In this document: positions 35,537-45,999 of the stretch, one piece after another | Layout of the letters: every line of letters begins with the position of its first letter | Position numbering within the stretch: the first letter of the stretch is position 1 | NCBI RefSeq assembly: GCF_029395535.1 | Contig: NZ_CP113920.1 | Location: 1,984,001-2,048,000, forward strand | Reading direction: 5' to 3' | DNA from: Bifidobacterium sp. ESL0732 | Lineage (GTDB): Bacteria; Actinomycetota; Actinomycetes; Actinomycetales; Bifidobacteriaceae | DNA: 64,000 nt | Program-made: the position numbers and the translations under genes | Notes under the pieces: generated by a model | What the model was told of the DNA's origin: nothing | The model's database searches: none | The model's input: only the letters and a program-made list of their open reading frames with translations

Positions 35537-37627
35537 CTATTCCACCCGCTCGGATAGGTCCATCCATTCGGCTTCCAAGGTATCCTTCTCGTCAGAGTTG
35601 GCAGAAAGCTGCTCGTTGAGTTTGCCCAGGCCGACGTAATCCGCTGGGTCGTGAGCAGCCATTTTTTGCTCGATTTTTGACTTTTCGGTTTCGAGTTTGG
35701 CCAGCTTCCGTTCGATGGCCGAGAGACGACGAGTGGCATCGTGGAAGGCTTTACCGGTCAGTTTCGACTCGCCGGACGAATCGAAACCTTCGTTACCGCC
35801 GCCAACGTTCTCATTTCCGTTTGCCGGCCGAGAACCAGCCACACTGTTGCCGCTGCTCGAAGAAGAGCCCTTGCCCGACGACTTGCCACCATGATCGCTG
35901 CCAATAACCTCATCGAGCGTTTCACCGTTCTCGATTTTGCGCACCATCTCAAGATAATCGTCAACCCCGCCGGGAAGATGACGAACCTTGCCGCCGATCA
36001 GCGCGAACTGCTCGTCGGTGACACGTTCCAGCAAATAACGATCGTGGGAGACCACAATCAAGGTGCCCGGCCAGGAATCAAGCAAATCTTCCATCACGGC
36101 GAGCATATCGGTGTCGAGGTCGTTGCCGGGCTCGTCCAAAATCAAGACATTGGGTTCGTCGAGCAGAATCAGCAACAGCTGCATACGACGTTTCTGACCT
36201 CCGGAAAGGTCGGCGATTGGTGTCATCAATTGCGCAGCCGAGAAGCCGAGCCGTTCCATCAGTTGGCTGGTCGAAACTTCTTTGCCGTCGACTTCGTATG
36301 TGGGCTTGTAACGGCTCAGCACTTCCTTGATCTTGTACTTGTTGAGCTTCTCCAACTCGTCAAGACGCTGCGAAAGCACCGCAAACTTCACGGTCTTGCC
36401 AATTTTCACGTGCCCGGCCGTCGGCGTCAACGTGCCATCGATGATCTTGAGCAGCGTCGACTTGCCGGCACCGTTCGCCCCGACAATGCCGAACCGGTCG
36501 CCCGGCCCGATAAGCCAAGTGACGTCATCAAGAATCTCGCGACCACTTACCGTCACCTTTTGCGCGGCGGATGTCGTTTCATTATCGTCAACGGCAAGTT
36601 CAACAGATCCGATGACTTTCGGTTCTTCATACAAAGCAGGAACGATATTGTTATTTTCGTCATCACTGGCAAAATTTTGAGCTTCGCCGCTTGACACCGC
36701 ACTGTTGCCACTGGCAACAGTGCCTTGCGGATGCTCGAAAATCTGAGTGACGTCATTCAGGTCGACAACCTGCTTTCCGAGCCGAGAAGTCGCCATCTGC
36801 TTGAGCTGTAACGTATTACGCAACGGCGGTACATCGTCGATCAATTCGTGCGCCTGCTTGACGTGGAACTTCTGCTTAGTGGCACGGGCACGGGCGCCGC
36901 GGGTCAGCCACGCCAGCTCCTTGCGGGCCAGGTTACGGCGACGTTCCTCGCGGATGTCGGCCTGCCGGTCGCGTTCGACGCGCTGGAGCATATAAGCGCT
37001 GTAGCCGCCTTCGAAGGGGTCGATCACCCCGTCGTGCACCTCCCACATCGACTCGCAGACTTCGTCCAGGAACCAGCGGTCGTGGGTGACCAGCAGCAGC
37101 GCGCCTTGCCCCGCGGCCCAACGGTTCTTCAAATGTTCTGCCAGCCAGTGAATGGTGACAATATCCAAGTGGTTCGTAGGCTCGTCGAGCGCGAGAATGT
37201 CCCAATCCTTCAGCAGCAAACGGGTCAAATCCGCACGGCGCCTCTGTCCACCAGAAAGCGAACCAACCTTTGCGTCAAGGCTTAAGCCGCCAAGCAGCGC
37301 TTCAACGATTTCGCGCGAGCGCGTGTCGGATGCCCACTGGTAATCCTCACGACCTTCAAGAGCGGCCTCGCGTACAGTCGCATTATCGTCAAGAGGATCA
37401 CGCTGGTCGAGCATGCCGAAGGTCAGACCGTTGCGAGTGGTCACGCGCCCGGAATCGGGCTGTTGCGTTCCGGCCAACAAGTGCAATAACGTGGACTTGC
37501 CATCGCCATTCTTGCCGACGATGCCGATACGGTCGCCTTCGAAGACACCCTGCGTCACATCGGTGAAAATATTTTTGGTTGCGAAATCAAGCGAAACGTG
37601 TTCAAGTCCCAAGTCATAAGTCGGCAT
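35537..37627 (-). CDS. ABC-F family ATPase
   Basis: A 696-residue cytoplasmic ABC-F protein with two nucleotide-binding domains and no membrane segments. The first has GIVGKNGDGKSTLLHLL and LSGGQRRRADL. The second has GIVGANGAGKSTLLKII and LSGGQKRRMQL. ABC-F proteins act on the ribosome (translation factors or antibiotic resistance). Residues about 300-357 are a lineage-specific Ser/Glu/Asn-rich insertion between linker and second domain. The C-terminus has a Ser/Gly-rich stretch then a coiled coil (IERKLAKLETEKSKIEQKM), as in Uup-like members. Confidence 0.92.
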   Translation of the reverse strand: MPTYDLGLEHVSLDFATKNIFTDVTQGVFEGDRIGIVGKNGDGKSTLLHLLAGTQQPDSGRVTTRNGLTFGMLDQRDPLDDNATVREAALEGREDYQWASDTRSREIVEALLGGLSLDAKVGSLSGGQRRRADLTRLLLKDWDILALDEPTNHLDIVTIHWLAEHLKNRWAAGQGALLLVTHDRWFLDEVCESMWEVHDGVIDPFEGGYSAYMLQRVERDRQADIREERRRNLARKELAWLTRGARARATKQKFHVKQAHELIDDVPPLRNTLQLKQMATSRLGKQVVDLNDVTQIFEHPQGTVASGNSAVSSGEAQNFASDDENNNIVPALYEEPKVIGSVELAVDDNETTSAAQKVTVSGREILDDVTWLIGPGDRFGIVGANGAGKSTLLKIIDGTLTPTAGHVKIGKTVKFAVLSQRLDELEKLNKYKIKEVLSRYKPTYEVDGKEVSTSQLMERLGFSAAQLMTPIADLSGGQKRRMQLLLILLDEPNVLILDEPGNDLDTDMLAVMEDLLDSWPGTLIVVSHDRYLLERVTDEQFALIGGKVRHLPGGVDDYLEMVRKIENGETLDEVIGSDHGGKSSGKGSSSSSGNSVAGSRPANGNENVGGGNEGFDSSGESKLTGKAFHDATRRLSAIERKLAKLETEKSKIEQKMAAHDPADYVGLGKLNEQLSANSDEKDTLEAEWMDLSERVE

Positions 37628-37699
37628 AGTAATTCGATGGTATCGCCGCCTCTCAACACTGTTTAGCTCAGACCAAATTCAGCTGCACATGTCAAGTTA

Positions 37700-37860
37700 T
37701 CTGCTTAGTCAAGCATCAAAACCCGTACACGCGCACTTAAGCAAACTTCCAACACATGATTTCTGCTTATGGACGAGCCTTGCCTCATACGTGCGTACTT
37801 AAGCAGATTCTTGAGGCATATTTTCTGCTTAGCGATGCATCCCGCATATGTAGACGCATC
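37700..37860. repeat. Three-unit palindromic array, period 62 bp (family 4)
   Basis: TCTGCTTA occurs at 37700, 37762 and 37824, exactly 62 bp apart. In unit 2 the partner arm TAAGCAGA is perfect (37800-37807) and encloses a 30-base loop. Unit 1 has the partner AGCA-type arm at 37735-37743; unit 3 has lost most of its right arm. The ACTTAAGCA core also recurs. It lies between the glutamine-amidotransferase 3' end and the ABC-F start. Confidence 0.75.
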
Positions 37861-37871
37861 AAGAAGGTGCC

Positions 37872-38594
37872 TCACTCACTCATCGCGCGGGCACTGGTGG
37901 CGCAACGCACGGCGAACGCCGAGAAGACCTGTTCGGCAAGCGGCTGCAACTCGACGTCGTAACGCTTGAAATCCTCGCGGATCTTCGTGATTTCGCTTTT
38001 CTTCATACCCTCGACCATGCTCGGTTCGCTGAGCCATTCATCCAGCAACGTCGGCGTGACCTCAAGATGGAATTGCAGTCCAAGCGCGCTTTTGTAGCAA
38101 AACGCCTGGTTTTCCGTATATTTGGACGAGGCCAGCAACTGCCCGCCCTCGGGCACGGAGACGACGTCGTTGTGCCAGTTGAGCACGTTAATCTCATCGG
38201 TCCACATGGGGAACCAGTCGTTTTTTGCGACGCGTTTGATAGGCGCAAAACCGACTTCCGAACATTTTTCGCTTTGTAGCTTGGCACCGAGGGCGGTAGC
38301 GATGATCTGATGGCCCAGGCAGATGCCCAATACCGGCTTGCCCGCCTTCACAGCCTTGCGCACCAGTTTCGCCTCAGTTTTCAGCCCCGGATATTCTTTG
38401 TAATCCTGTGCCCCCATCGGCCCACCCATTACAACAAGTCCCGCAATCTCCTCACTTTTGGGCACATCGGCATTGGCTTCACCGGCAATGCTCAATGTTT
38501 GACTGGCCATGCCGAGATCATCAAGATTATCAAGAATACGTCCTGGCTTTTCGCAGGGAACATGTTGAAGGATAAACACTTTCGGCATCGTCAT
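37872..38594 (-). CDS. Class I glutamine amidotransferase-like protein
   Basis: A 240-residue stand-alone class I (triad) glutamine amidotransferase. The nucleophile is Cys in LGICLGHQIIA, with His and Glu in LQFHLEVTP. The N-terminal segment VVMGGPMGAQD is the oxyanion-strand region. The family (YfeJ/GuaA-like) hydrolyses glutamine to supply ammonia; no synthetase partner is adjacent, so the acceptor is unknown. Start is ATG 38594 or 38588. Confidence 0.88.
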   Translation of the reverse strand: MTMPKVFILQHVPCEKPGRILDNLDDLGMASQTLSIAGEANADVPKSEEIAGLVVMGGPMGAQDYKEYPGLKTEAKLVRKAVKAGKPVLGICLGHQIIATALGAKLQSEKCSEVGFAPIKRVAKNDWFPMWTDEINVLNWHNDVVSVPEGGQLLASSKYTENQAFCYKSALGLQFHLEVTPTLLDEWLSEPSMVEGMKKSEITKIREDFKRYDVELQPLAEQVFSAFAVRCATSARAMSE

Positions 38595-38696
38595 AATTCC
38601 ATTGTGGCATTTCGTCCTCCCAAATCAGCAACAATTGACTTCAGGCGAACGCCGGTTTCGTTTTTTTGTCGGTAAAAGCCAATATTCTTGATAATT

Positions 38697-40613
38697 ATGG
38701 AAAACGCCACGAAACCGCAGAATTCCAACCTTTCTGAATCTAAGCAGTCGAAAGCACTCTCACAGGCCGCAACTGACCTGAAACTTTATAACACGGCCAC
38801 GCACGAAGTGTCCGCGTTCACCTCGATCGTGCCCGGCAAGGTTGGCATCTACGTCTGCGGCGCGACGGTGCAGAGCTCGCCGCATATCGGCCATATCCGC
38901 GCCGCGGTCGCCTTCGACATCGTGCGCCGTTGGCTTCAAAAGCTCGGTTACGATGTTACGTTCATCCGCAACGTCACCGATATCGACGACAAGATTTTGG
39001 ACAAAGCCGCGGCCGCCGGCCAGCAGTGGTGGGCACGCGCCTATTATTACGAACGCGAATTCACGCGTGCCTACGACACGCTCGGCGTGTTGCCCCCGAC
39101 CTACGAGCCCCGAGCCACCGGCCATATCGGCGACATGGTCGACCTTATCCAACGCTTGATCGACCGCGGCCACGCCTACGTCATCACCGACGAAAACGGC
39201 AAACCCACCGGCAACGTGTTCTTCGACGTGGCCAGCTGGCCGCACTATGGCGAGCTTACCCATCAGAAACAGAGCGCCGACGAAACACATGACGCGGCCA
39301 GCGCCGTCACCGACAGCATGGGTCCCAGCGTCGACCAGTCCGGCGACGACAAATACAATCCCGTCGATCCTGCCGATTACGACCCGGCCAAGCACGATCC
39401 CCGCGATTTCGCGCTGTGGAAGGCCTCGAAGGAAAGCGATCCCGAAACCGCGCGCTGGAACACCCCGTTCGGCACCGGACGCCCGGGCTGGCATATCGAA
39501 TGCTCCGCGATGAGCCACCGTTATCTCGACGGCATGTTCGACATCCACGGCGGCGGCCTAGACCTGCGCTTCCCCCACCATGAAAACGAGATGGCGCAGA
39601 CGCGCGCGGCCGGTTACGAATCCGCCAACGTCTGGATGCACTCGGCGTGGGTCACGGCCAAGGGCGAGAAGATGTCGAAGTCATTGGGCAACGGACTTTC
39701 CGTACCGAGCGTCCTTGCCCAGAACTCGGCTTGGGTGGTGCGTTACGCCTTGGGCGGTGTGCAATACCGTTCCATGCTCGAGTGGAGCGATCAGACACTC
39801 GCCGAGGCCAACGCGGCCTACAAACGCATCATGAACTTCATTGAACGAGCCGGCAAAACGCTGCTGCCATACTTCAGTGATGCCAACCAAACCGATGCGC
39901 CTCGTGGCAGCGAGACCAAAGGCTCCAATGGCACCGTCTGGCTCGGCAATGGCCAGCCCAGCAGGGATTCCGTCGTTGCTGTCACCGCCGACCAGCTACC
40001 GGAAGATTTCGTCAAGGCGATGAACGATGACATCAACGTCGCCGGGGCCACCGCAGCGATTTTCACCGCCATCCGCCACGGCAACACGCTGATCGGCCAA
40101 TCCGAAAGCAACCAGAAGGCATTTGGCGATCTAAGAACCGAAAACCTTGCGAAGCTGATCGATGAGTATCGTTCCACTTTCGATGAAGTCAGCGCAAAAT
40201 ACGGCGATATGCCTGCCGAAGCCATCGAACAGGACGCCAAGGCGCGATTCGCACTGGGCCACAGCAATCTAGGTTCCGACGCCATCGATGCACTTGCCGT
40301 CGTCATCGGATTGCAGAAGACGTTGCTTACCGTGCGCGCGATGCTCGACACACTTGGTCTTGATCCGCTCGCCGAGCCGTGGTCTGCGGGAGCGGGCGCA
40401 AACGGTACCGGTTCACAAAGCGCATGCGGCAAGGCCGACATGCAAGCCGAGCATCGTCTGCTTGACCAACTCATTCGGCATCAGCTTGACGCACGTAACA
40501 CCGCCCGAAAAGCCAAGAATTTCGAAGTGGCCGACAAGATACGCGACAGTTTGTCTTCGCAGGGCGTCACCATTGAAGACAAACCAAACGGCTCCACCTG
40601 GTCACTGAAGTAA
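38697..40613 (+). CDS. cysS: Cysteinyl-tRNA synthetase
   Basis: Charges tRNA-Cys. Of 638 residues, the HIGH motif appears as [15 protein letters not shown] and the KMSKS motif as [14 protein letters not shown]. The zinc-binding set is [17 protein letters not shown] and the HHENEMAQ segment. It is much longer than the usual 460-500 residues. Two insertions explain this: about 188-235 (with [17 protein letters not shown], inside the catalytic domain) and about 392-432 in the C-terminal region. ATG 38697 is used; the ORF extends to TTG 38688. Confidence 0.95.
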   Translation: MENATKPQNSNLSESKQSKALSQAATDLKLYNTATHEVSAFTSIVPGKVGIYVCGATVQSSPHIGHIRAAVAFDIVRRWLQKLGYDVTFIRNVTDIDDKILDKAAAAGQQWWARAYYYEREFTRAYDTLGVLPPTYEPRATGHIGDMVDLIQRLIDRGHAYVITDENGKPTGNVFFDVASWPHYGELTHQKQSADETHDAASAVTDSMGPSVDQSGDDKYNPVDPADYDPAKHDPRDFALWKASKESDPETARWNTPFGTGRPGWHIECSAMSHRYLDGMFDIHGGGLDLRFPHHENEMAQTRAAGYESANVWMHSAWVTAKGEKMSKSLGNGLSVPSVLAQNSAWVVRYALGGVQYRSMLEWSDQTLAEANAAYKRIMNFIERAGKTLLPYFSDANQTDAPRGSETKGSNGTVWLGNGQPSRDSVVAVTADQLPEDFVKAMNDDINVAGATAAIFTAIRHGNTLIGQSESNQKAFGDLRTENLAKLIDEYRSTFDEVSAKYGDMPAEAIEQDAKARFALGHSNLGSDAIDALAVVIGLQKTLLTVRAMLDTLGLDPLAEPWSAGAGANGTGSQSACGKADMQAEHRLLDQLIRHQLDARNTARKAKNFEVADKIRDSLSSQGVTIEDKPNGSTWSLK

Positions 40614-40930
40614 TTGCCGGAAAGCAATGTAAAAGCGTCATTTGCCTTCGCATTCAGGGAAATCAGCTTTTTTAAATTGTTAAATCTTGACATAAAATAA
40701 GCTTAAAACGTAATTCTTGAATAACCCCTAAGTAATTCCATATATTCCGCGGTGTTAGCTTTGGAAAAAATCGTTTTGCAAGACAACGTCAGAATTTTTA
40801 CCCCCAAAGCTAAGGTATGATTGATTGGCTGATGTGATACAGTTGTATGTAATAGAACATGTTGCCATTGTGAGAATGGTTGCCGAGGGAAACCACACAA
40901 GACGACATGCATCCAGAAAGAGACAATAAA
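40614..40930. other. AT-rich intergenic region before the second DUF285 gene
   Basis: A 317-bp gap with markedly low G+C. I see no gene, strong hairpin or recognisable RNA. It presumably carries the promoter of the surface-protein gene; a ribosome-binding site (GAAAGAGA) lies before ATG 40931. Confidence 0.45.
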
Positions 40931-42985
40931 ATGCGTAAGAACTTTAAAGTAGCATTAGGAATGGCGATTGCCGCAGCAATGCTGAGTGTTCCTGTCCTTT
41001 CGCAAGCTGCAGATTCACAGCAAACGCCGAATGAACAGAACAACGTTGCGGCTACGCCGACCATAACAGATAATACCACTGCGCCAAGCACACAGGACAA
41101 TACCCCTACACAGACTTCTTTACCTGCGCCGAGCACGCAGATCGGGAGTGACTGCACCGACGCAACCGGTGCGATGAGCCATGGCAAGTGGACGGTGGGG
41201 CCCAGCGCCGATTACAACGGCGAGTGCACGCTCACCTTCACGGCCACCGACCCGAACGTCGAGAACGACTTCGACAGCTTCAAGTCCGACAGCCCTGACT
41301 CCCCCTACGCACACATTTATACTCGCACTCCGCAGTTCCAGCGCGTCAAGCACATCGTCTTCGACGGTGTGAACAAGACGAAGCTTCCGGAGAACTCGAG
41401 ATTCTTGTTCGGCGACTGGAACTGGGGCGATGGTGCTTGGACGCCAGGGAGCTCATTGGTATCGTTCAAGAGCAACAACCTCGTCGACACCAGCGAAGTA
41501 AAGAATGCAGAAGGGCTGTTCCAGGCCGATCACGACCTCAACGATCTGGATCTGAGCGGCTGGGACACCAGCAACCTGCAAGTCATGCGGTCGATGTTCG
41601 ACAACACCTCGATGAAGTCGCTCGACCTGAGCGGCCTGGACGTCAGCAACGTCACCGATATGAATCATCTGTTCTACAACCTCGACACCATAGAATCGCT
41701 GGACCTGAGCGGCTGGGACACCAGCAAGGTCACGGACACGTATGAGATGTTCTTCGGCACGCACATCCACACACTCACCCTTGGACCCAAGACCAAGCTC
41801 GACCTCATTGAAAACCAGTGGGGCGGCAATCCCACCAAAGTGACTAAGCTGTCGGACGTCACTACAGGTGTAACCGAAGCAACCGGCGACACATCCACGA
41901 TTACAACGTGGAATCTGCGCAACAAAATACTCGGCGCCTTCGGTCAAGATTCCCGTGACCGCGCCGGCACCTACACCGTGGGTGCGGTGACGAACCGCAC
42001 CTTCACCCTCAATGCGAATCTACCGAAAGGATACACGGCCGACGCCGCAGCGGAAGGCTTCACTGCTGATGCTGCCGGCAACTTGACGCGGATCTACCCC
42101 ATGACCAACGCACAGGGTGTGCCGATGCCGACATACGACGCCAACGGCAATATGACCAACCACGACATCTCGCACAACATTATGTCTAGCAATCCCACGG
42201 TTCCTGCCGATCCGTTCACACTGAACGCCGTGGGTACTCCCTCGGATACCTACACGTTCCAAGGCTGGAGCGAAAGTCCTGCGGCTACCACCGCCACGGT
42301 GAACAGCGGCGATACCGTCAATCTGCTGGACGGCGACGTCACGCTTTACGCCGTGTGGCAGAAAGTGCCGAAGCCCGCGCCGGTAGTACCGCCAACTGCT
42401 CCTATCGAGCCGACCCAACCTACCGAGCCCACAAAGCCGAGCAAGCCGGCGCCTAGCGACGGTGAGCAAACTCCGTCCGAGTCCAAGCCTGGAAAGAACG
42501 ACAAGACTCCTTCCAAGAGCCCAGCCGCTGCCACTCCGGAGCAGCCTACCAATACAGTGAGTCCCAACGCTCCGGCAATCCCGGTTGTCACTTCGCCGGT
42601 TTCCTTGCCTATGGCCCAAGCCAATGCGCCAGCCACTGGCACCCAGCGTGCTGCTGGCCCTCAGGCTGCGACTCAACAAGCCGCACCCGACCAGAACACA
42701 GACTCCGCTCCGAACGTCATCGGAGGAAAGAACGACCAGAAGCAACGTGCATGCGCAGCTGCCTATCTGCAGAACGGACTGGTTTCACCTGCCGCATACG
42801 TCCAGTGCAGCTCGGAAGGCCTTGCAAATGCAACAGCAACTGTGTCTCCTACTGCCGCACGAAGCAATCCGGCGATTATCATAGCAATGCTGGCGATGTT
42901 GATTGCTTTGGCGATGTTTGCAGGCATCTTCATGCGTCAGAACAGTTTGCTCATCGCTCGTCACCACGAGGATGTGCAGCGCTAA
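40931..42985 (+). CDS. DUF285 (BspA-like) surface protein with List-Bact repeat and C-terminal TM anchor
   Basis: A 684-residue exported protein. A signal peptide (1 to about 30) is followed by a Thr/Asn/Gln-rich linker. DUF285 repeats lie near 150-260 (LDLSGWDTSNLQVMRSMFDN and LDLSGWDTSKVTDTYEMFF). A List-Bact repeat near 410-477 ends with a TLYAVW motif. Then comes a Pro/Lys/Ser-rich spacer. The C-terminus has a hydrophobic helix (about 645-668) and a basic tail, but no LPXTG or LAXTG-like signal precedes it. It is therefore probably held by the membrane helix rather than by a sortase. It is unlinked to the pilus operon. A likely adhesin by architecture; function inferred. Confidence 0.85.
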   Translation: MRKNFKVALGMAIAAAMLSVPVLSQAADSQQTPNEQNNVAATPTITDNTTAPSTQDNTPTQTSLPAPSTQIGSDCTDATGAMSHGKWTVGPSADYNGECTLTFTATDPNVENDFDSFKSDSPDSPYAHIYTRTPQFQRVKHIVFDGVNKTKLPENSRFLFGDWNWGDGAWTPGSSLVSFKSNNLVDTSEVKNAEGLFQADHDLNDLDLSGWDTSNLQVMRSMFDNTSMKSLDLSGLDVSNVTDMNHLFYNLDTIESLDLSGWDTSKVTDTYEMFFGTHIHTLTLGPKTKLDLIENQWGGNPTKVTKLSDVTTGVTEATGDTSTITTWNLRNKILGAFGQDSRDRAGTYTVGAVTNRTFTLNANLPKGYTADAAAEGFTADAAGNLTRIYPMTNAQGVPMPTYDANGNMTNHDISHNIMSSNPTVPADPFTLNAVGTPSDTYTFQGWSESPAATTATVNSGDTVNLLDGDVTLYAVWQKVPKPAPVVPPTAPIEPTQPTEPTKPSKPAPSDGEQTPSESKPGKNDKTPSKSPAAATPEQPTNTVSPNAPAIPVVTSPVSLPMAQANAPATGTQRAAGPQAATQQAAPDQNTDSAPNVIGGKNDQKQRACAAAYLQNGLVSPAAYVQCSSEGLANATATVSPTAARSNPAIIIAMLAMLIALAMFAGIFMRQNSLLIARHHEDVQR

Positions 42986-43026
42986 AACAGCTGCCTGCCT
43001 GAAAGACAGCGATATATAAAGGTATA

Positions 43027-43074
43027 AAAGGAATCTTCCTAGCAACCGAACAGCTGCTGGGGAGATTCCTTTAT
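43027..43074 (+). terminator. Rho-independent terminator
   Basis: An 18-bp stem with two mismatches (AAAGGAATCTTCCTAGCA and TGCTGGGGAGATTCCTTT), followed by ATTT, between the DUF285 gene and ffh. Confidence 0.8.
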
Positions 43075-43107
43075 TTCTCCCTACGAACCGGTAGAATGGG
43101 GCTCATT

Positions 43108-44769
43108 ATGGCAGCATTCAGTTCTTTGACAGACAGGCTCTCGGGCGCGTTCAAGCATCTGCGGAGCAAAGGCAAACTCACCGAAGCGGATATCGACGGT
43201 ACCATCCGCGAGATTCGTCGCGCCCTGCTGGACGCCGATGTGGCGCTCGACGTGGTGCGTTCCTTCACCTCTCGCATCCGTGAGCGCGCGCTCGGCGAAG
43301 AGGTCTCCAAGGCCCTGAACCCGGCGCAGCAGGTGGTGAAGATTGTCAACGAGGAATTGACGTCGATCCTCGGCGCCGGCGTCGACCGCCCGCTGAACTT
43401 CGCGAAGAACCCGCCCACCATCATCATGCTCGCAGGTCTGCAAGGCGCCGGCAAGACGACCCTGGCGGGCAAGCTCGGCTATTGGCTTAAGGATTCGGGC
43501 CACACCCCGCTTTTGGTCGCGGCCGATCTGCAGCGTCCGAACGCGGTCACCCAGCTGCAAGTGGTCGGCGAGCGCGCCGACGTGCCGGTCTACGCTCCCG
43601 AGAAGGGCGTCCAGTCCGACGGCGGCGAGACCGTCGCAGCTCCCGGACAGACCTCCGGCGACCCGGTAAAGGTGGCACGTGACTCGATTGCGTACGCCAA
43701 AGACAAGCTCTACGACACGGTCATCATCGATACCGCAGGCCGCTTGGGTGTCGACGAGGAGCTGATGGCCCAGGCCCGCGATATTCGCGACGCCGTCAAT
43801 CCCAACGAGATCCTCTTCGTCATCGACGCGATGATCGGCCAGGATGCGGTGCAGACCGCCGAGGCCTTCAACAAGGGTGTGGACTTTACCGGCGTGGTGC
43901 TCTCCAAGCTCGACGGCGACGCACGAGGCGGCGCGGCGCTTTCCGTCGCGACGGTCACCGGCAAGCCGATTCTCTTCGTCTCCAACGGCGAGGGCCTGAA
44001 GGACTTCGAGGTCTTCCACCCGGACCGCATGGCCTCCCGCATCCTCGATATGGGCGACATCCTCACCTTGATCGAGCAGGCGCAGAAGGAGTTCGACGAG
44101 CAGCAAGCCATGGAGTCCGCCCAAAAGATGGCGAAAGGCACCTATGGTTTGGATGATTTCATGGAGCAGCTCGAACAGGTGCGCAAGCTTGGCTCGATGA
44201 AAAGCCTGTTGGGAATGATTCCCGGCATGGCTGCACACCGCAAGGAGCTCGAAGCCCTTGACGAGCACGAGATCGACCGCACCGAAGCCATCATCCATTC
44301 GATGACACCGGAAGAGCGTCGTGACCCCTCCATCATCGACGGCTCCCGTCGCGCCCGCATCGCCTACGGTTCCGGCAACACGGTTTCATCCGTCAATGGG
44401 TTGCTGCAACGTTTCGAGCAGGCAGCGAAGATGATGAAGCGCATGACCAACAAGGTCGGCGGCGGCATCCCCGGCATGGGTGGCCCGGCCATGGGTGGCG
44501 GCTACGGCGGCAAAAAGGGCAAGAAAGGCAAGAAGAAAGGCAAGTCCAAGTCAGGCAACCCGATGAAGCGCGAAGCCGAAGAAAAAGCGTTGCGTCAAAA
44601 ACTTGCCGGCAAAAAGAACTCCGGCGGCTCGGCCTTCGCCAAGAAGCCACAGAACCCTGCCCTTCCAGCAGGTTTGCAAGAAGCCATGGATGCGGCCGGC
44701 ACTGACGAGAACGGCACGCCGAACCTTCCGCCGAACTTCGGCGGTGGCCTTTCCGGCTTGCTCGGCTGA
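43108..44769 (+). CDS. ffh: Signal recognition particle protein Ffh
   Basis: GTPase subunit of the signal recognition particle that delivers nascent membrane and secreted proteins to FtsY and SecYEG. It has an N-terminal helical bundle, a G domain with LAGLQGAGKTTLAGKLG, IIDTAGRLG and SKLDGDARGGAA, and a Met-rich M domain (VRKLGSMKSLLGMIPGMA onward) that binds SRP RNA and signal peptides. Length 553 residues against about 450 usual: an insertion near 161-183 (VQSDGGETVAAPGQ) and a Gly/Lys-rich tail account for it. The start is ATG 43108 (after GGGG); ATG 43096 is also possible. Confidence 0.96.
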   Translation: MAAFSSLTDRLSGAFKHLRSKGKLTEADIDGTIREIRRALLDADVALDVVRSFTSRIRERALGEEVSKALNPAQQVVKIVNEELTSILGAGVDRPLNFAKNPPTIIMLAGLQGAGKTTLAGKLGYWLKDSGHTPLLVAADLQRPNAVTQLQVVGERADVPVYAPEKGVQSDGGETVAAPGQTSGDPVKVARDSIAYAKDKLYDTVIIDTAGRLGVDEELMAQARDIRDAVNPNEILFVIDAMIGQDAVQTAEAFNKGVDFTGVVLSKLDGDARGGAALSVATVTGKPILFVSNGEGLKDFEVFHPDRMASRILDMGDILTLIEQAQKEFDEQQAMESAQKMAKGTYGLDDFMEQLEQVRKLGSMKSLLGMIPGMAAHRKELEALDEHEIDRTEAIIHSMTPEERRDPSIIDGSRRARIAYGSGNTVSSVNGLLQRFEQAAKMMKRMTNKVGGGIPGMGGPAMGGGYGGKKGKKGKKKGKSKSGNPMKREAEEKALRQKLAGKKNSGGSAFAKKPQNPALPAGLQEAMDAAGTDENGTPNLPPNFGGGLSGLLG

Positions 44770-44797
44770 ACCTCAACAGCGGTCTAGAAAGTAATCC

Positions 44798-45826
44798 ATG
44801 GCAATCACGCTCTCCATTTTGCTGGGCCTTATCGCCTTGTGGTGGGCACTGCGTTTCCTGCCGGCGGGCGCAGACGGGCATGGTCTCATGCCATATCTCA
44901 TCGCGTTCGTCCGTTTTCTATGGATACCGTCAATAATTATTTTGGCGGTGGCGCTTATATCCCGCCATTGGATTGTCGCTGTCATCGCGGCGATATTGAC
45001 CATACTTACCGGCGTATTCGCCTCACCTTGGTACCGAAAATTACACCATACCTCGGCCAGGCAAAACCCGGCAAGACAAGCGTCGCAAGACAAGAAAATC
45101 CAAAATACTGATATTCCCTATACTGTAATGACCCTGAATTGCCGTTATGGCCATGCCGACCCACAAGCCATCATCGACGCCGTACGCAATAATGACGTTT
45201 CCATATTGGCTTTACAGGAACTCACTCCGGAACTCGTCGCAGCTATCGATAATGCAGGAATGAACGAGTCGCTCCCCTACCGCCAGTTCGGCAAATCGAA
45301 GGAAAGCGACAACGGCGGCTTCAACGCCATCTTCTCGCGCACCGAACCCGATGCACAAGCCGGCAACGCCATCGACATCGCCGCAGCCGACGTGCCGTAC
45401 TGCGAAATCAACGGGGTAGCCGTTTACAGCGTTCATCCCAAATCCCCGATGCGCGGCTGCAAGGAATGGTCTCAAGGCATCAGAAAACTAGCCGAACTCA
45501 TGCCTAAGAGCGGTTCCGCCATTCCGCAGACCGCTTCTTCCGCCTCATCGTCAGAAAAAGCTGCACACGAGACCATCATCATGGGCGATCTCAATTCCAA
45601 CCTCGACCACCCCAGCTTCCGCAAGCTGTCCAACGCTGGATTTGAGGACGCAGGCCTCACCTCCTCACATACCCGCTCCGCAAGTTTTCCGCAATGGCTG
45701 GTTTGGCCGCGCCTGGAACTCGACCATATTCTGGTAACTCCCGGTCTCGCAACGTCGAACGTACACACTTTGGCCATCCCCGGGAGCGACCATTTCGCGT
45801 TGCTCGCCCAGCTGCGTCATCTATAG
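44798..45826 (+). CDS. Membrane-anchored endonuclease/exonuclease/phosphatase family protein
   Basis: A 342-residue protein. Three hydrophobic helices (about 2-20, 28-50 and 52-70) precede a catalytic domain of the EEP superfamily. Its motifs are MTLNCRYGHADP (the Asn), LALQELTP (the catalytic Glu), IMGDLNSNLDHPSF and the C-terminal GSDHFALLAQL (the Asp-His). Such proteins cleave nucleic acids, phosphoinositides or sugar phosphates; with a membrane anchor the active site probably faces outward. Substrate unknown. It follows ffh by 28 bp. Confidence 0.88.
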   Translation: MAITLSILLGLIALWWALRFLPAGADGHGLMPYLIAFVRFLWIPSIIILAVALISRHWIVAVIAAILTILTGVFASPWYRKLHHTSARQNPARQASQDKKIQNTDIPYTVMTLNCRYGHADPQAIIDAVRNNDVSILALQELTPELVAAIDNAGMNESLPYRQFGKSKESDNGGFNAIFSRTEPDAQAGNAIDIAAADVPYCEINGVAVYSVHPKSPMRGCKEWSQGIRKLAELMPKSGSAIPQTASSASSSEKAAHETIIMGDLNSNLDHPSFRKLSNAGFEDAGLTSSHTRSASFPQWLVWPRLELDHILVTPGLATSNVHTLAIPGSDHFALLAQLRHL

Positions 45827-45999
45827 TCCCCGACTACGCCATATACAGACAGCACGGATTTGCTATCAGCAAAACAAGAAAATCTGTCGAGAATATCAGC
45901 ATTGACTTTTCCTTGTAACCATCCGTCGAAAAACCCAAGCGATATATGGCTTTTCGGTACGAACATCAGATCATCGCATCTTCTCGAAATGACTACAAT

